Shown here in pieces: positions 1 to 11,123 of a stretch of 38,199 nt of DNA (its first letter is position 1; every line of letters starts with the position of its first letter). The notes beneath the pieces are model-generated. The model did not search any database. It worked only from the letters and a program-made list of their open reading frames with translations, and was not told where the DNA came from. The stretch comes from Desulfuromonas sp. TF. Its GTDB lineage: Bacteria > Desulfobacterota > Desulfuromonadia > Desulfuromonadales > ATBO01. The position numbers were made by a program, and so were the translations under genes. The stretch spans positions 105,667 through 143,865 of the forward strand of contig NZ_KI421422.1 of assembly GCF_000472285.1 (NCBI RefSeq), in the 5' to 3' direction.

Positions 1-68
1 TAATCCATATAGGATTTGCGCATCTCGTCTTCGATATTGACGCTTACCTTGTTCTGTTCCGAAAGCAT
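1..68 (-). CDS. gyrA: DNA gyrase subunit A, N-terminal fragment (runs off window)
   Basis: Only the first 22 codons are inside the window. They read MLSEQNKVSVNIEDEMRKSY and continue MD, which fits the usual GyrA N-terminus (the short leader, then the IEDEM..SY..Y segment). The ATG is preceded at about 10 nt by GGAGG. The gene lies 33 bp downstream of gyrB on the same strand, so the two gyrase subunits are probably cotranscribed. GyrA is the strand-breaking and rejoining subunit of the A2B2 gyrase, which introduces negative supercoils. The identification rests on a short stretch plus the gyrB context, and both agree. Confidence 0.9.
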   Translation of the reverse strand, partial: MLSEQNKVSVNIEDEMRKSYMD

Positions 69-101
69 CTATTCATTTCCTCCGATTGTCCGGGATGGCG
101 G

Positions 102-2489
<2,388 letters not shown>

Positions 2490-2500
2490 TTATTTAATCC

Positions 2501-3598
2501 TCATTCTCGGCAATCTTCCTCGACGACTCCGCCGGAGACCCGGTAAAAGCGCGCCTGTCGGAATCCTTCATCGATCAGGGATCGAATATCCGTGGTGGTA
2601 ATGAATACCTGTCCTTGCCTGGCCTGCAGGAAGCGGAAAAAAAATCCCTGCCGCTGCCGGTCCAGTTCGCTGGTCATATCATCGAGCAGCAATACAGGAG
2701 GTTCCCCCGTTCTGTTCTCCAGATCCATAATCTGGGCAGCTTTGAAAGCCAGGATGAACGAACGCTGCTGCCCCTGCGAACCGTATAGACGCAGGAGTCG
2801 CCCATTGACCATAAAACGGTGGTCGTCGCGATGGGGTCCGGCCAGGGTCTGACCCATTTTTCGCTCTCTGTCTTCCGAGCGCTCCAGTTCCCGCCGCAGC
2901 GCCTCTTCCAGTTTTTCAACAGAAGGGTTGCCGGCGGAATATTGCAGATCCGCTTCCTCTCCCCCCCCGGCTATGTTCCGGTAAGCCTCCCGCAACAGTG
3001 GCAGCAGCCGGTCAAGATAAATGAATCGATCGTGCCTTATCCGGGCACCGGTTCGTATCAGACCCTCGGACCAGGGATGGATTTCTACGCGACTTCTATT
3101 TTCCCTGAGCAGACAGTTGCGCTGCCTGAGAAGGCGTCGATATTCCTGGGCTCTTCCCAGAAAGGCTGCATCGGCCTGGAAAACGGCACGGTCGAGAAGA
3201 TCTCTGCGACCTGCCGGAGACCCTTTTATCAGATTGACTTCCTCGGGAGAGAAGAGGATCGGTCGCAGATGACCGAGAAAACTCCCGGTGGAACGTGATT
3301 CCTTGCCGTCCACCCGCCCAGTTTTTCCATGACATTCAATCTGGAGCTCGATGCGGCGCCGGACCCCCTGGCAATCCACCTCACCCTTCAAACGGGAGAG
3401 TTCCCTTCCATGGCGGATCATCTCCTCGTTGCGAGCTCCTCTAAAGCTTTTAAGATTTCCAAGGAGATAGACGGCTTCGAGAAGGTTCGTTTTTCCCTGG
3501 GCATTAACCCCCCAGAAAATATTGAATCCGGAGTCCGGAGATATTTCGACTTTCTCTATGTTTCGAAAATCACAGAGGGTCAGACGATGAATATTCAT
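2501..3598 (-). CDS. recF: DNA replication and repair protein RecF
   Basis: This 365-residue SMC-like ATPase opens with the RecF hallmark MNIHRLTLCDFRNIEKVEI. The Walker A loop is GVNAQGKTN (about residues 30-38), the ABC-type signature is YGSQGQQRS, and Walker B is PVLLLDDMTSELD. RecF works with RecO and RecR to load RecA at single-strand gaps and stalled forks. The gene is in the classical dnaN-recF-gyrB order. A strong hairpin separates it from dnaN upstream, so recF expression may depend on read-through or on a promoter of its own. Family length is about 360, so the gene looks intact. Confidence 0.96.
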   Translation of the reverse strand: MNIHRLTLCDFRNIEKVEISPDSGFNIFWGVNAQGKTNLLEAVYLLGNLKSFRGARNEEMIRHGRELSRLKGEVDCQGVRRRIELQIECHGKTGRVDGKESRSTGSFLGHLRPILFSPEEVNLIKGSPAGRRDLLDRAVFQADAAFLGRAQEYRRLLRQRNCLLRENRSRVEIHPWSEGLIRTGARIRHDRFIYLDRLLPLLREAYRNIAGGGEEADLQYSAGNPSVEKLEEALRRELERSEDRERKMGQTLAGPHRDDHRFMVNGRLLRLYGSQGQQRSFILAFKAAQIMDLENRTGEPPVLLLDDMTSELDRQRQGFFFRFLQARQGQVFITTTDIRSLIDEGFRQARFYRVSGGVVEEDCRE

Positions 3599-3619
3599 AA
3601 AAGGAAAAGACCCATCTCA

Positions 3620-3651
3620 TGAAAAAAGCCTTTTTTGAAAGGCTTTTTTCA
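3620..3651. terminator. Bidirectional hairpin between dnaN and recF
   Basis: A perfect 14-bp inverted repeat, TGAAAAAAGCCTTT at 3620-3633 and its complement at 3638-3651, is separated by a 4-nt loop. Each arm carries a run of six A or T, so either strand would give a GC-containing stem followed by U residues. On the coding (minus) strand it lies 21 nt downstream of the dnaN stop. It would act as an intrinsic terminator or attenuator between dnaN and recF. Confidence 0.75.
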
Positions 3652-3671
3652 TCCACCTTTTGAAGGGGTTC

Positions 3672-4790
3672 CTACAGGCGCATGGGCATGACGACCGCTA
3701 AGTAATTACTTTCCTCGCTCGGTTTGACCAGTCCGGGCGACAGATTGTCCTTCACCAGAAGGCGAATCTTTTCCGTCTCCTGGGCTTGGAGAATATCGAT
3801 AAGGTACCGGGCATTGAATCCTATGCTCATATCCGGGCCGCCGTATTCGATTTCCAGGTCTTCCTTTGCATCTCCGAATTCGGGATTTGAAGACGATATT
3901 TCCAGCATTCCCTGCCGAAGCATGACCTTGACCCCTCGGGATTTTTCACTCGATAGGATCGCCATGCGGCGCAAGGCATGGAGGAATGTGTCCCGGTTGA
4001 TGAAGGCTACCAATTCGTTGTTTTTAGGGATAACCCGGTTATAGTCGGGAAATTCGCCATCCACCAGGCGCATCACCACCACGGTCCGATCTTTTTTGAC
4101 CACGGCGTTGTTGTCCATGAATCCAAGCTGGATGTCGCTCTCGCCCTCCTCGGCAATTTTCTTCAGTTCAATGATACCCTTGCGGGGGAAAATGACTCCT
4201 TTGAGCAACTCTTCCACATGGGAAGCGTCCATTTCCTTCTGAATCATTGACAGGCGGTGACCGTCGGTGGCCACCAGGCGCAGCATCTGTTTGCCCTCAT
4301 CCTCCACCGAGCGGAAGTAGATGCCGTTCAAGTTGTATTTGCTCTCGTCGGTTGATATGGAAAAGGCCGTCTTATCGATCATTTCCTTGAGTAAAGAACT
4401 GTTTATCAAGAAAAATTGTTCCTTGTCGGGCTGGGGAAAGTAAGGAAACTCCTCGGAAGAGAGACCGACAATATTGAAAAGCGCCTTGCCGCAACGAATT
4501 TCAATCCAGCAGTTTTCCTTGGCTATAAATGAAATTTCCTTTTCAGGAAGTTCCTTGATTATTTCATGAATTTTTCTTGCGGAAACCGTTACTTTTCCCG
4601 GAGTGACTATGGAGGCGGGATAGGATGCCCGCATGCCGACTTCCAGATCGGTGGCGGTCAGATAAATTTCGTTGTCCCTGCCTTCAATCAGTACGTTGGA
4701 GAGGATGGGTATGGTATTGCGTTTTTCCACTATTCCCTGGATACGGGCCAGTCCCTTGAGAAAAACTTCTTTTTCGATGGTGAAATGCAT
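3672..4790 (-). CDS. dnaN: DNA polymerase III beta subunit (sliding clamp)
   Basis: This 372-residue protein has the beta-clamp length and organisation. It begins MHFTIEKEVFLKGLARIQGI with the family pattern RNTIPILSNVLIE, and it ends YLAVVMPMRL, matching the usual clamp C-terminus VMPMRL. DnaN is a homodimeric ring that tethers DNA polymerase III to the template and recruits other clamp-binding proteins; the DinB encoded in this window has such a motif. The ATG is preceded by AGGAGG at a good distance. It lies 245 bp downstream of dnaA and is followed by a hairpin before recF. Confidence 0.97.
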   Translation of the reverse strand: MHFTIEKEVFLKGLARIQGIVEKRNTIPILSNVLIEGRDNEIYLTATDLEVGMRASYPASIVTPGKVTVSARKIHEIIKELPEKEISFIAKENCWIEIRCGKALFNIVGLSSEEFPYFPQPDKEQFFLINSSLLKEMIDKTAFSISTDESKYNLNGIYFRSVEDEGKQMLRLVATDGHRLSMIQKEMDASHVEELLKGVIFPRKGIIELKKIAEEGESDIQLGFMDNNAVVKKDRTVVVMRLVDGEFPDYNRVIPKNNELVAFINRDTFLHALRRMAILSSEKSRGVKVMLRQGMLEISSSNPEFGDAKEDLEIEYGGPDMSIGFNARYLIDILQAQETEKIRLLVKDNLSPGLVKPSEESNYLAVVMPMRL

Positions 4791-5035
4791 GAGCCCTCCT
4801 GTTCACAGGTAACGGGTTCTATTATCTTTTAGATCTCTTATAGCAGATAGTAGTAATACCTGTTGATTAGTCATTATTATCTAAAAAAACCTTTTTATTC
4901 AATCTGTTAGCCCTGTGGAATACACTGTGTTTAAGCTGTTGTGCCACTAAGCCTTTTTGTTAACAGCTCGAAAGACCTAAATTGTCCCCAGGTTTATGCC
5001 CGGATTCGTTCACAGGAATTTAGATCTTCGCAAAA
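4791..5035. other. dnaA-dnaN spacer, AT-rich, possible second origin element
   Basis: This 245-bp spacer contains an AT-rich block around 4861-4900 and a degenerate DnaA-box-like TGTGGAATA near 4914 (two mismatches to TGTGGATAA). It also has the palindrome CCTGTTCACAGG at 4798-4809 and a run TAGTAGTAA at 4848-4856 that resembles DnaA-trio elements. In some bacteria the unwinding element lies between dnaA and dnaN. I see no perfect DnaA box here, so an origin role is weakly supported. The dnaN ribosome-binding site is at its left edge. Confidence 0.3.
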
Positions 5036-6388
5036 TCAGTGAATAAGGACGTTTTTTAATGTGTTTACCGTGGAACGGAGCTGAAAATCTTCTTCCATAT
5101 GCTTTTCTATTTTTTTGATGGCATGGATGATTGTCGAGTGGTCTTTGCCGCCGAAGCGCTCACCTATTTCCGGATAAGAGCACGATGTAAGTATACGGGA
5201 AAGGTACATGGCTATCTGCCTTGGAAGAACCAGAGCCTTGAGTCTCTTGGCGGATTTGAGATCGGAAATTTTAATGCTGAAGTGGGCCGCCACCGTTTTC
5301 TGAATTTCCTCTACCGTGAGTTCACGGTTTTTTTCCACCAGAATATCCTTGAGCACCTCCCTGGCCATTTCCAGGGTGACGGGGGTCGAGGTCAGGCTTG
5401 CATAGGCGCCTATTCTGATGAGGAAACCTTCGAGTTCTCGAACGTTGCTGCTCACGGAAGTAGCCAGAAAGAGTGCCACATCCTCCGGCAGTTGTATTCC
5501 ATTCTGTTCGGCCTTCATTTTGAGGATGGCCTGCTTTGTTTCCACGTCAGGAGGTTGGATGTCCGCTATCAGGCCCCATTCGAAACGCGACCGCAGCCTT
5601 TCTTCCAGACCCGGTATTTCCTTTGGAAATTTATCGGAGGTGACCACAATCTGCTTGTGCGATTCATAAAGAGCGTTGAAGGTGTGGAAAAACTCTTCCT
5701 GGGTCCTCTCCTTTCCGGCAATGAACTGTACGTCATCGATCAGGAGCACATCCATGGAACGGAATTTGTTCCTGAATTCGTCCATTTTTGCATATCGAAG
5801 GGAATTGATCAGTTCATTCATGAACTTTTCGGACGTATAGTAGCAAACTTTCATTTCCCTGTTGCTGCCCAGAATAAAGTTGCCGATCGCATTGATGAGG
5901 TGCGTTTTTCCGAGGCCTACCCCTCCATAGATGAAGAGGGGATTATAGGTAGTGGCAGGATTATTGGCCACTGCCATTGCCGCGGCCACGGCGAATTGAT
6001 TGGATGAGCCTGCGACAAATTCACCGAATGTGTACTTGCGGTTGAGGTTGAAAGCAGGATTCCATTCCTTGACGGGTGATTCCTTACGAGTTTCATTTTG
6101 GGACCGGGGCGGGGGAGCCTGTTCCTCATCTGTGTTTTTCGCCTCGGATCTGTCCGCCACGCCCAGTTGAACCCGATAGGCCACGGCGCCGATATCGGAT
6201 AGAGTTTCCTGGATAATCTGACTATAATGCTCTCTGATCCAGTCTCGGACGAAACGATTGGGTACCTCAAGGCGCACAAGATCCTTTTCAATCCCGACAA
6301 ACTGGATCGATTTGATCCATGTCGAAAAATGTTGGGGATTGAGAACCTGTTCCAGGTGGGTCAGAGTTTCTCGCCAAAGTCGATTCAT
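5036..6388 (-). CDS. dnaA: Chromosomal replication initiator DnaA
   Basis: This 450-residue protein has all four DnaA domains. Domain I starts MNRLWRETLTHLEQVL, and a variable linker rich in Pro, Glu and Ser spans about residues 80-108. The AAA+ domain III has Walker A GGVGLGKTH (155-163) and Walker B VLLIDDVQF (about 214-222). Domain IV contains the DNA-binding signature with GGKDHSTII near the C-terminus. DnaA-ATP binds DnaA boxes and melts the origin. No strong Shine-Dalgarno sequence is visible before the ATG. DnaA boxes in the upstream spacer are placed so that the protein could repress its own gene. Confidence 0.97.
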   Translation of the reverse strand: MNRLWRETLTHLEQVLNPQHFSTWIKSIQFVGIEKDLVRLEVPNRFVRDWIREHYSQIIQETLSDIGAVAYRVQLGVADRSEAKNTDEEQAPPPRSQNETRKESPVKEWNPAFNLNRKYTFGEFVAGSSNQFAVAAAMAVANNPATTYNPLFIYGGVGLGKTHLINAIGNFILGSNREMKVCYYTSEKFMNELINSLRYAKMDEFRNKFRSMDVLLIDDVQFIAGKERTQEEFFHTFNALYESHKQIVVTSDKFPKEIPGLEERLRSRFEWGLIADIQPPDVETKQAILKMKAEQNGIQLPEDVALFLATSVSSNVRELEGFLIRIGAYASLTSTPVTLEMAREVLKDILVEKNRELTVEEIQKTVAAHFSIKISDLKSAKRLKALVLPRQIAMYLSRILTSCSYPEIGERFGGKDHSTIIHAIKKIEKHMEEDFQLRSTVNTLKNVLIH

Positions 6389-6649
6389 AGAAAAATCAGA
6401 GGTCGCGGTAAAATGGCATATTGCAAGAATGTCAGAGGGAAAAAGGGCCCTCTAAAAAAATTATCCACAGGATTGTTAACAACTGTGGATATAGGGCTTG
6501 TCGCTTGTCCCGTGCGGGTTCCAGGGCATGTAAGGCTGTAATTATCGATAGAATAAGCTATCAGAGCTCCTTTTCATTTGCAAGCTATTTTTGGGCGGCG
6601 TTTCGGGGCCCGTAGGGGATGTCCTTGAATACCCGAATTCTTTTCTTCC
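6389..6649. other. Candidate oriC and dnaA control region
   Basis: This is the left part of a 353-bp gap between divergent dnaA and rpmH. It holds a perfect DnaA box TTATCCACA (6461-6469) and a near-perfect inverted one (TGTGGATAT, 6484-6492). Together they form a 9-bp inverted repeat TATCCACAG / CTGTGGATA around a GTTAAC core. An A7 run at 6454-6460 abuts the first box, and AT-rich sequence continues to about 6600. Flanking genes on both sides point away from this gap, as expected for diverging forks. Only two good boxes are visible, fewer than in many origins, so the origin call is probable, not certain. DnaA binding here would also cover the dnaA upstream region. Confidence 0.6.
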
Positions 6650-6678
6650 TTGACACAAATTGAGAAATATGCTTAAAA
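6650..6678 (+). promoter_or_regulatory. Candidate sigma-70 promoter for rpmH-rnpA
   Basis: A consensus -35 TTGACA lies at 6650-6655. A weak -10 follows at 6673-6678 (TTAAAA, 17-bp spacer), or one base later as TAAAAG. This leaves a 5' leader of roughly 55 nt before the rpmH ATG. The -35 is convincing and the -10 is poor. Confidence 0.5.
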
Positions 6679-6741
6679 GTATCCTTTACAATTCGTCTAA
6701 AAACCTAAGGCCCATTACATACCACAGGGAGTTGCAACAGC

Positions 6742-6891
6742 ATGAAACGTACCTACCAGCCCAGTAGAATTCGCCGTAAGAGAACCCATGGTTTCCGCAA
6801 GCGGATGCAGACCAAAAACGGCCAAGCTGTCATCAAACGTCGTCGCGCCCGGGGAAGAAAAATCCTTTCGGTGACCAATCCCGTTAAATAA
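6742..6891 (+). CDS. rpmH: 50S ribosomal protein L34
   Basis: A 49-codon ORF encodes [20 protein letters not shown], continues [10 protein letters not shown], and ends ILSVTNPVK. This is a very basic protein with the highly conserved L34 pattern ([21 protein letters not shown]...RR..GR). L34 is a small protein of the large ribosomal subunit. The start follows a GGGAG-like sequence at a rather long spacing. The gene stands immediately upstream of rnpA, the conserved order next to dnaA. Confidence 0.97.
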   Translation: MKRTYQPSRIRRKRTHGFRKRMQTKNGQAVIKRRRARGRKILSVTNPVK

Positions 6892-6899
6892 GCCGTCAC

Positions 6900-7289
6900 A
6901 TGGCTGAAAAGGGAAATTTTTTTCCCTCCGACTTTCGTCTGCATAAAAACCGTGAATTCAATCGGGTTCGAGAGATGGGGCGTAAGTGGCACACGCCCCA
7001 TTTTGTCGTCATCGTCATGTTCAGGTGTGACGGTCCGACCCGCCTCGGATTGACGGTCAGTCGGAAGGTCGGAAGTGCGGTTCGCCGCAATCGCGTGAAA
7101 CGTTTAGTGCGGGAATATTTCCGCACCCGGTATGACTCCATGCCCCGGCATTCTGATATATCCATTATCGCCAAAAAGGGTGCCTCAGAGTTGGATCACG
7201 CAACGGTCTGGAGTGAATTGAGCATCCTCACCGGAAATTATTTTCTCCCGAGAACGGCATGTTCGCGAAAATCGTCATCGGATTCATAG
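6900..7289 (+). CDS. rnpA: Ribonuclease P protein component
   Basis: This 129-residue basic protein has the RnpA core: [18 protein letters not shown] near the N-terminus and the RNR signature [18 protein letters not shown] at about residues 58-75. RnpA assists the RNA subunit in maturing tRNA 5' ends. It starts 8 nt after rpmH and its last 31 nt overlap the start of yidD, a common arrangement in this conserved cluster. The C-terminal tail SRKSSSDS is in the overlap and is probably not conserved. The RNA subunit gene (rnpB) is not in the window. Confidence 0.95.
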   Translation: MAEKGNFFPSDFRLHKNREFNRVREMGRKWHTPHFVVIVMFRCDGPTRLGLTVSRKVGSAVRRNRVKRLVREYFRTRYDSMPRHSDISIIAKKGASELDHATVWSELSILTGNYFLPRTACSRKSSSDS

Positions 7290-7468
7290 ATTTATATCGG
7301 AGATTTATTTCGCCGCTGACGTCACCCTCCTGTCGATTCTATCCATCCTGTTCCTCCTACACACGTCAGGCTGTTGTCAAATACGGCGCCCTGAAGGGCG
7401 TTCTGATGGGGGTCTGGAGGATCATGCGCTGTCATCCTTTTCACCCCGGCGGCTATGACCCCGTCTGA
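7259..7468 (+). CDS. yidD: Membrane protein insertion efficiency factor YidD
   Basis: A 69-residue protein with the family core: an amphipathic N-terminus ([20 protein letters not shown]), then the cysteine-containing [30 protein letters not shown] closes it. YidD is a small membrane-associated protein thought to help YidC and Sec insert membrane proteins. The start overlaps rnpA by 31 nt in another frame, and yidC follows 35 nt downstream, which supports the assignment. The length is within the usual 70-85 residue range, at the short end. Confidence 0.93.
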   Translation: MFAKIVIGFIDLYRRFISPLTSPSCRFYPSCSSYTRQAVVKYGALKGVLMGVWRIMRCHPFHPGGYDPV

Positions 7469-7503
7469 TTCCTCCTTGAACCGAGCAGCCTCGGAGTTTT
7501 TAC

Positions 7504-9108
7504 ATGGAAAACAATAAAAATACCATTATTGCTCTTATCCTCATGCTAGTGGTGTGGATTGGTTTTTCTCTCCTCAACCCCCCTTCCCCACCGGCGCCTA
7601 CCGCCGATCCTGTCGTTCAGGAACAGCGGACTGACTCTGGGGAAGAGTTTGTACAAGCAACTCCAGCCCGTCCCGCTATACCCCGCCCCTCCGGAACGCC
7701 TGAAGTGACCCGGAATGTCAGGGAAATAAAAGTTGAAAACGATAAGTTTCGTGCCCTTTTCACCAATGCCGGTGCACGCCTTAAGTCACTTCAACTCAAA
7801 GAATATACTGAAACCGATGATCCAAATTCTCCGCTGATTACTCTGATTGATGTCGGTCCCGAGCGACTGGCGAGCCTGCGTACCGTCGGATTGGACGGAT
7901 TCGATCTTTCCTCCGACGTCCTTTATACTGTTTCCGATGGCGGGGATTTGCGTCTTACCGAAGACGAAGTCGGGGAGTTGGTTTTTTCTACGACTTCCGC
8001 ATCCGGTCTGATAGTCGAAAAAATATTCAAATTTCATGGTGAAAGTTATCATTTCGATCTGCAGGTTCGCATCAGCAACCCCGTCGAAAATTCGTTGCGC
8101 GGAACCATGATTCTCTCCCTGGTTCAACCCTGGGATGATTCCATGAAAGGAAGTAGTTTCGAGTTTGTCGGGCCGGCAACTCTCGCCGGTGACGATATAA
8201 AAACCGATGATGTGGACGATCTTGCAAAAGAAAGTAAGTCCTACGGCAAGGAGGTTGTCTGGACTGCTTTTGAAACCAAGTACTTCATCTCCGCCGTTGT
8301 CCCTCTGGAAAATGCAGCTGAACAAGTACGCATCGAAAGGGAAGACAATCTGGTCATTAATGCTTTGGAGTCTCCCTACCTGACGGTGGGTCCCAACGAA
8401 ACTCTGTCATTTAATTATCTGCTATATTTCGGTCCGCGGCATCTGGAAATACTCAAGGACGTGAACTATCAGCTAGCAGAGGCGATAGAATTCGGTTTCT
8501 TCGGCATCATTGCCAAGCCCCTTCGCCTGGTTCTCAACTTTTTTTACTCCTTTGTCGGCAATTGGGGCGTGGCCATCATTTTGCTGACCGTCATTATCAA
8601 GCTGCTCTTCTGGCCCTTGACCCAGAAGAGTTACTCTTCCATGAAGTCCATGCAGAAGCTGCAGCCCGAGATGGCGAAAATCCGCGAAAAATTCAAGAAC
8701 GATAAGGAACGACTCAATCGCGAAATCATGGAGCTTTACAAGAAAAACCGCGTCAACCCCCTGGGAGGCTGTCTTCCCATGCTGGTGCAGATACCGGTAT
8801 TTTTCGCTCTGTACAAGGTTCTGCTGAATGATATAGCCCTTCGCCACGCTCCGTTCATGCTCTGGATAGACGATCTTTCAGCCAAGGATCCGTATTACGT
8901 GACTCCTATTATCATGGGCGCCACTATGTTCATTCAACAGAAGATGACCCCCAGCACGATGGATCCGACCCAGGCGAAGATGTTCATGCTCATGCCCGTG
9001 GTGTTCACGTTCATGTTTTTAAATTTCCCTTCCGGTCTGGTTATATACTGGTTGATTAACAACCTGCTCACTATCCTCCAGCAGTATTTTATTAATCGTA
9101 AAGTTTGA
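7504..9108 (+). CDS. yidC: Membrane protein insertase YidC
   Basis: This 534-residue protein has the Gram-negative YidC layout. There is an N-terminal membrane anchor at about residues 7-25 and a low-complexity Pro/Ala linker. A large periplasmic beta domain covers roughly residues 70-330. The C-terminal Oxa1/YidC core holds several membrane segments, beginning near NWGVAIILLTVIIKLLFWPL. The basic cytoplasmic loop (MQKLQPEMAKIREKFKNDKE) and NPLGGCLPMLVQIPVFFALY are diagnostic. It inserts and folds inner-membrane proteins, plausibly including F0 ATPase subunits. The following gene begins 7 nt after its stop. Confidence 0.97.
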   Translation: MENNKNTIIALILMLVVWIGFSLLNPPSPPAPTADPVVQEQRTDSGEEFVQATPARPAIPRPSGTPEVTRNVREIKVENDKFRALFTNAGARLKSLQLKEYTETDDPNSPLITLIDVGPERLASLRTVGLDGFDLSSDVLYTVSDGGDLRLTEDEVGELVFSTTSASGLIVEKIFKFHGESYHFDLQVRISNPVENSLRGTMILSLVQPWDDSMKGSSFEFVGPATLAGDDIKTDDVDDLAKESKSYGKEVVWTAFETKYFISAVVPLENAAEQVRIEREDNLVINALESPYLTVGPNETLSFNYLLYFGPRHLEILKDVNYQLAEAIEFGFFGIIAKPLRLVLNFFYSFVGNWGVAIILLTVIIKLLFWPLTQKSYSSMKSMQKLQPEMAKIREKFKNDKERLNREIMELYKKNRVNPLGGCLPMLVQIPVFFALYKVLLNDIALRHAPFMLWIDDLSAKDPYYVTPIIMGATMFIQQKMTPSTMDPTQAKMFMLMPVVFTFMFLNFPSGLVIYWLINNLLTILQQYFINRKV

Positions 9109-9115
9109 AGGCATA

Positions 9116-9748
9116 ATGGTTGGAGACATTCTTGAAATAGAACTCAGCGGGTCCACCGTCGAAGAGACCATGGACCAAGCTCTACAGCGTCTTGGCTGCA
9201 GTCGCGCTGAGGTGGAAACTACAATTGTTCAGACCCCCTCTTCCGGATTATTCGGTCTTTTCGGCGTCCGTCCTGCTCGGATCAGGGTACGCCTTTCAGA
9301 TCGGGCTTTCAGCGCCCGCGTCATCACCGAAAATCTGCTCAGGCTGAGCGGGTTCGATTGCACCGTCGTTGTTCAAACAGGCAGTGAGGGGGTAGATTTG
9401 AAGATCAGGGGGAACGACTCCCGATTGATCATCGGCCGCCATGGACAGACCCTCGACGCTCTTCAATCATTGGTGACTCTCCTTACGGACCGACAGATAT
9501 CGGATCGCACCCCCATTGTACTCGATGTTGACGACTACCGGGTCCGCCGCGCCTCCTTCCTCCGGCGCCTTGCCCGCCGCCTGGCTTCGCAGGTTCGGCG
9601 TACCGGAAGGCCTGCCTCTGTCCAATCTCTACCGCCGGAGGAACGACGCATTCTTCACCTTGCTTTCAAGGAGGAAAACGATGTCGAGACCCGTTCTGTG
9701 GGAAAGGGTCATGAAAGGAAAATCATCGTTTCCTTGAAAAGGGGTTGA
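9116..9748 (+). CDS. khpB: RNA-binding protein KhpB/Jag
   Basis: This 210-residue protein shows the three Jag parts in order. The Jag_N domain contains GSTVEETMDQALQRLG and SSGLFGLFGVRPARIRV. A KH domain has the loop LIIGRHGQTLDALQSLV (about residues 108-124). A C-terminal R3H domain contains the run from PEERRILHLAFKEE to RKIIVSLKRG. Members bind RNA and in Firmicutes affect cell elongation; the role in this group is not established. The start is 7 nt after yidC and its end abuts mnmE, so it belongs to the yidC operon. Confidence 0.93.
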   Translation: MVGDILEIELSGSTVEETMDQALQRLGCSRAEVETTIVQTPSSGLFGLFGVRPARIRVRLSDRAFSARVITENLLRLSGFDCTVVVQTGSEGVDLKIRGNDSRLIIGRHGQTLDALQSLVTLLTDRQISDRTPIVLDVDDYRVRRASFLRRLARRLASQVRRTGRPASVQSLPPEERRILHLAFKEENDVETRSVGKGHERKIIVSLKRG

Positions 9749-9750
9749 TA

Positions 9751-11118
9751 GTGTTTCATCATGATACCATCATTGCCCCGGCCACCTCATCCGGTGAGGG
9801 CGGCATTGGCATTATCCGCATTTCCGGACCTTCTGCTGAAGAAGCACTCTCCCGCTTTTTTAACCCTTCCAAGGGGAACAATTCTCTGGCTTCCCATCAT
9901 CTTTATCACGGCAGGATTCACTGTTACGAAGGGACGCTCGTCGACGAAGTCATGGCTGTTGTCATGAGAGGCCCCCGGTCCTATACACGGGAAGATGTCG
10001 TCGAAGTGCACTGCCATGGCGGACCCGTGGTGATGCGCCGTATACTCGATCTTTTTCTCGAATGGGGTCTCCGTCTGGCGCGTCCCGGCGAGTTTACCCT
10101 CCGCGCCTTTCTAAACGGCCGGATCGATCTTGCCCGCGCCGAAGCCGTCATCGATGTAATTCGATCCAGGTCGGAAGCGGCCTGTCACGTGGCGCTCCAA
10201 CAACTGGAGGGGCGCCTTTCCTCGACCATCGCCCGCTTCCGGGATGGAATTGCCGAACTTCTTGCTGAAATCGAAACCCATGTCGACTTCTCCGACGACG
10301 ATATTGAGCATACCGATCAGGGTTTCCTTCAAACTCGCGCCCGGGAACTGCTCGCAAGCATGGATCATCTGCTCGCCACTTTCGATACCGGACGCACGTT
10401 GCGAGAAGGTCTCTCTGTCCTGATTCTGGGTCGACCCAACGCGGGCAAGAGTTCACTTTTGAATGCCCTGCTGGGCGAATCGAGGGCCATCGTCACCGAG
10501 GTCGCAGGTACCACCCGTGACACCATCGAGGAGAGTATGACCCTTGGCTCGCTTCCGCTTCGTTTGATCGATACCGCCGGCATTCGCCATACCGAAGATC
10601 TTGTCGAAATCGAAGGGGTTCGGCGTGCCCGACACAAAGTCGCTTCCAGCGATCTGGTGCTGCTGGTTGTCGATGGCAGTATTCCTCTGAATCATGAAGA
10701 TTTTCTCGCCCTCGACGCCTGCGGGGATGCGCGGGTTCTGCTGGTTATCAACAAGAGAGACCTTCCTCAAATACCCGTAACGCCTCCTTTCTCCGATATG
10801 CCGTCGGCTGCTATATCCACTCACACGGGAGAAGGAATGGATGAACTGCGTTCCGCGATCGAACGCGTTTTTTATGGTGTCCGAGGTGGAGATACCCGAG
10901 AATCGGTGATGCTCTCCGACCGACGCCACAGGGAAGCTCTTTTGCGCGCCCGCCAAGCGATCGATCGTTTTCACGCTGGATCCATCAAAGAACTGTCCCC
11001 TGAGTTTCTGGCCCTTGAACTCAGGGAAGCGCTGCAGGCCCTGGGGGAAATCACCGGCGAAACGACCCCCGACGAAATCCTCGACCGCATTTTTTCCCGG
11101 TTTTGCATCGGCAAATGA
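9751..11118 (+). CDS. mnmE: tRNA modification GTPase MnmE
   Basis: The protein (455 residues from a GTG start) has an N-terminal formyl-THF-binding domain (DTIIAPATSSGEGGIGIIRI). A helical domain with an inserted G domain follows: G1 GRPNAGKSSLLNAL, G3 DTAGIR, G4 NKRD. It ends FCIGK, the invariant C-terminal motif with the catalytic cysteine. With MnmG it makes the cmnm5 modification at U34 of certain tRNAs. I chose GTG at 9751 because AAAAGGGG lies about 7 nt upstream; a TTG at 9745 would be too close to that site. A parS site lies 5 nt beyond the stop codon. Confidence 0.95.
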   Translation: MFHHDTIIAPATSSGEGGIGIIRISGPSAEEALSRFFNPSKGNNSLASHHLYHGRIHCYEGTLVDEVMAVVMRGPRSYTREDVVEVHCHGGPVVMRRILDLFLEWGLRLARPGEFTLRAFLNGRIDLARAEAVIDVIRSRSEAACHVALQQLEGRLSSTIARFRDGIAELLAEIETHVDFSDDDIEHTDQGFLQTRARELLASMDHLLATFDTGRTLREGLSVLILGRPNAGKSSLLNALLGESRAIVTEVAGTTRDTIEESMTLGSLPLRLIDTAGIRHTEDLVEIEGVRRARHKVASSDLVLLVVDGSIPLNHEDFLALDACGDARVLLVINKRDLPQIPVTPPFSDMPSAAISTHTGEGMDELRSAIERVFYGVRGGDTRESVMLSDRRHREALLRARQAIDRFHAGSIKELSPEFLALELREALQALGEITGETTPDEILDRIFSRFCIGK

Positions 11119-11123
11119 GGAGA

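Noticed and set aside
9751-9766. Second parS-like site (GTGTTTCATCATGAT) at the mnmE start
   Set aside because: Only the left half matches parS and the palindrome is lost; it encodes conserved MnmE residues.
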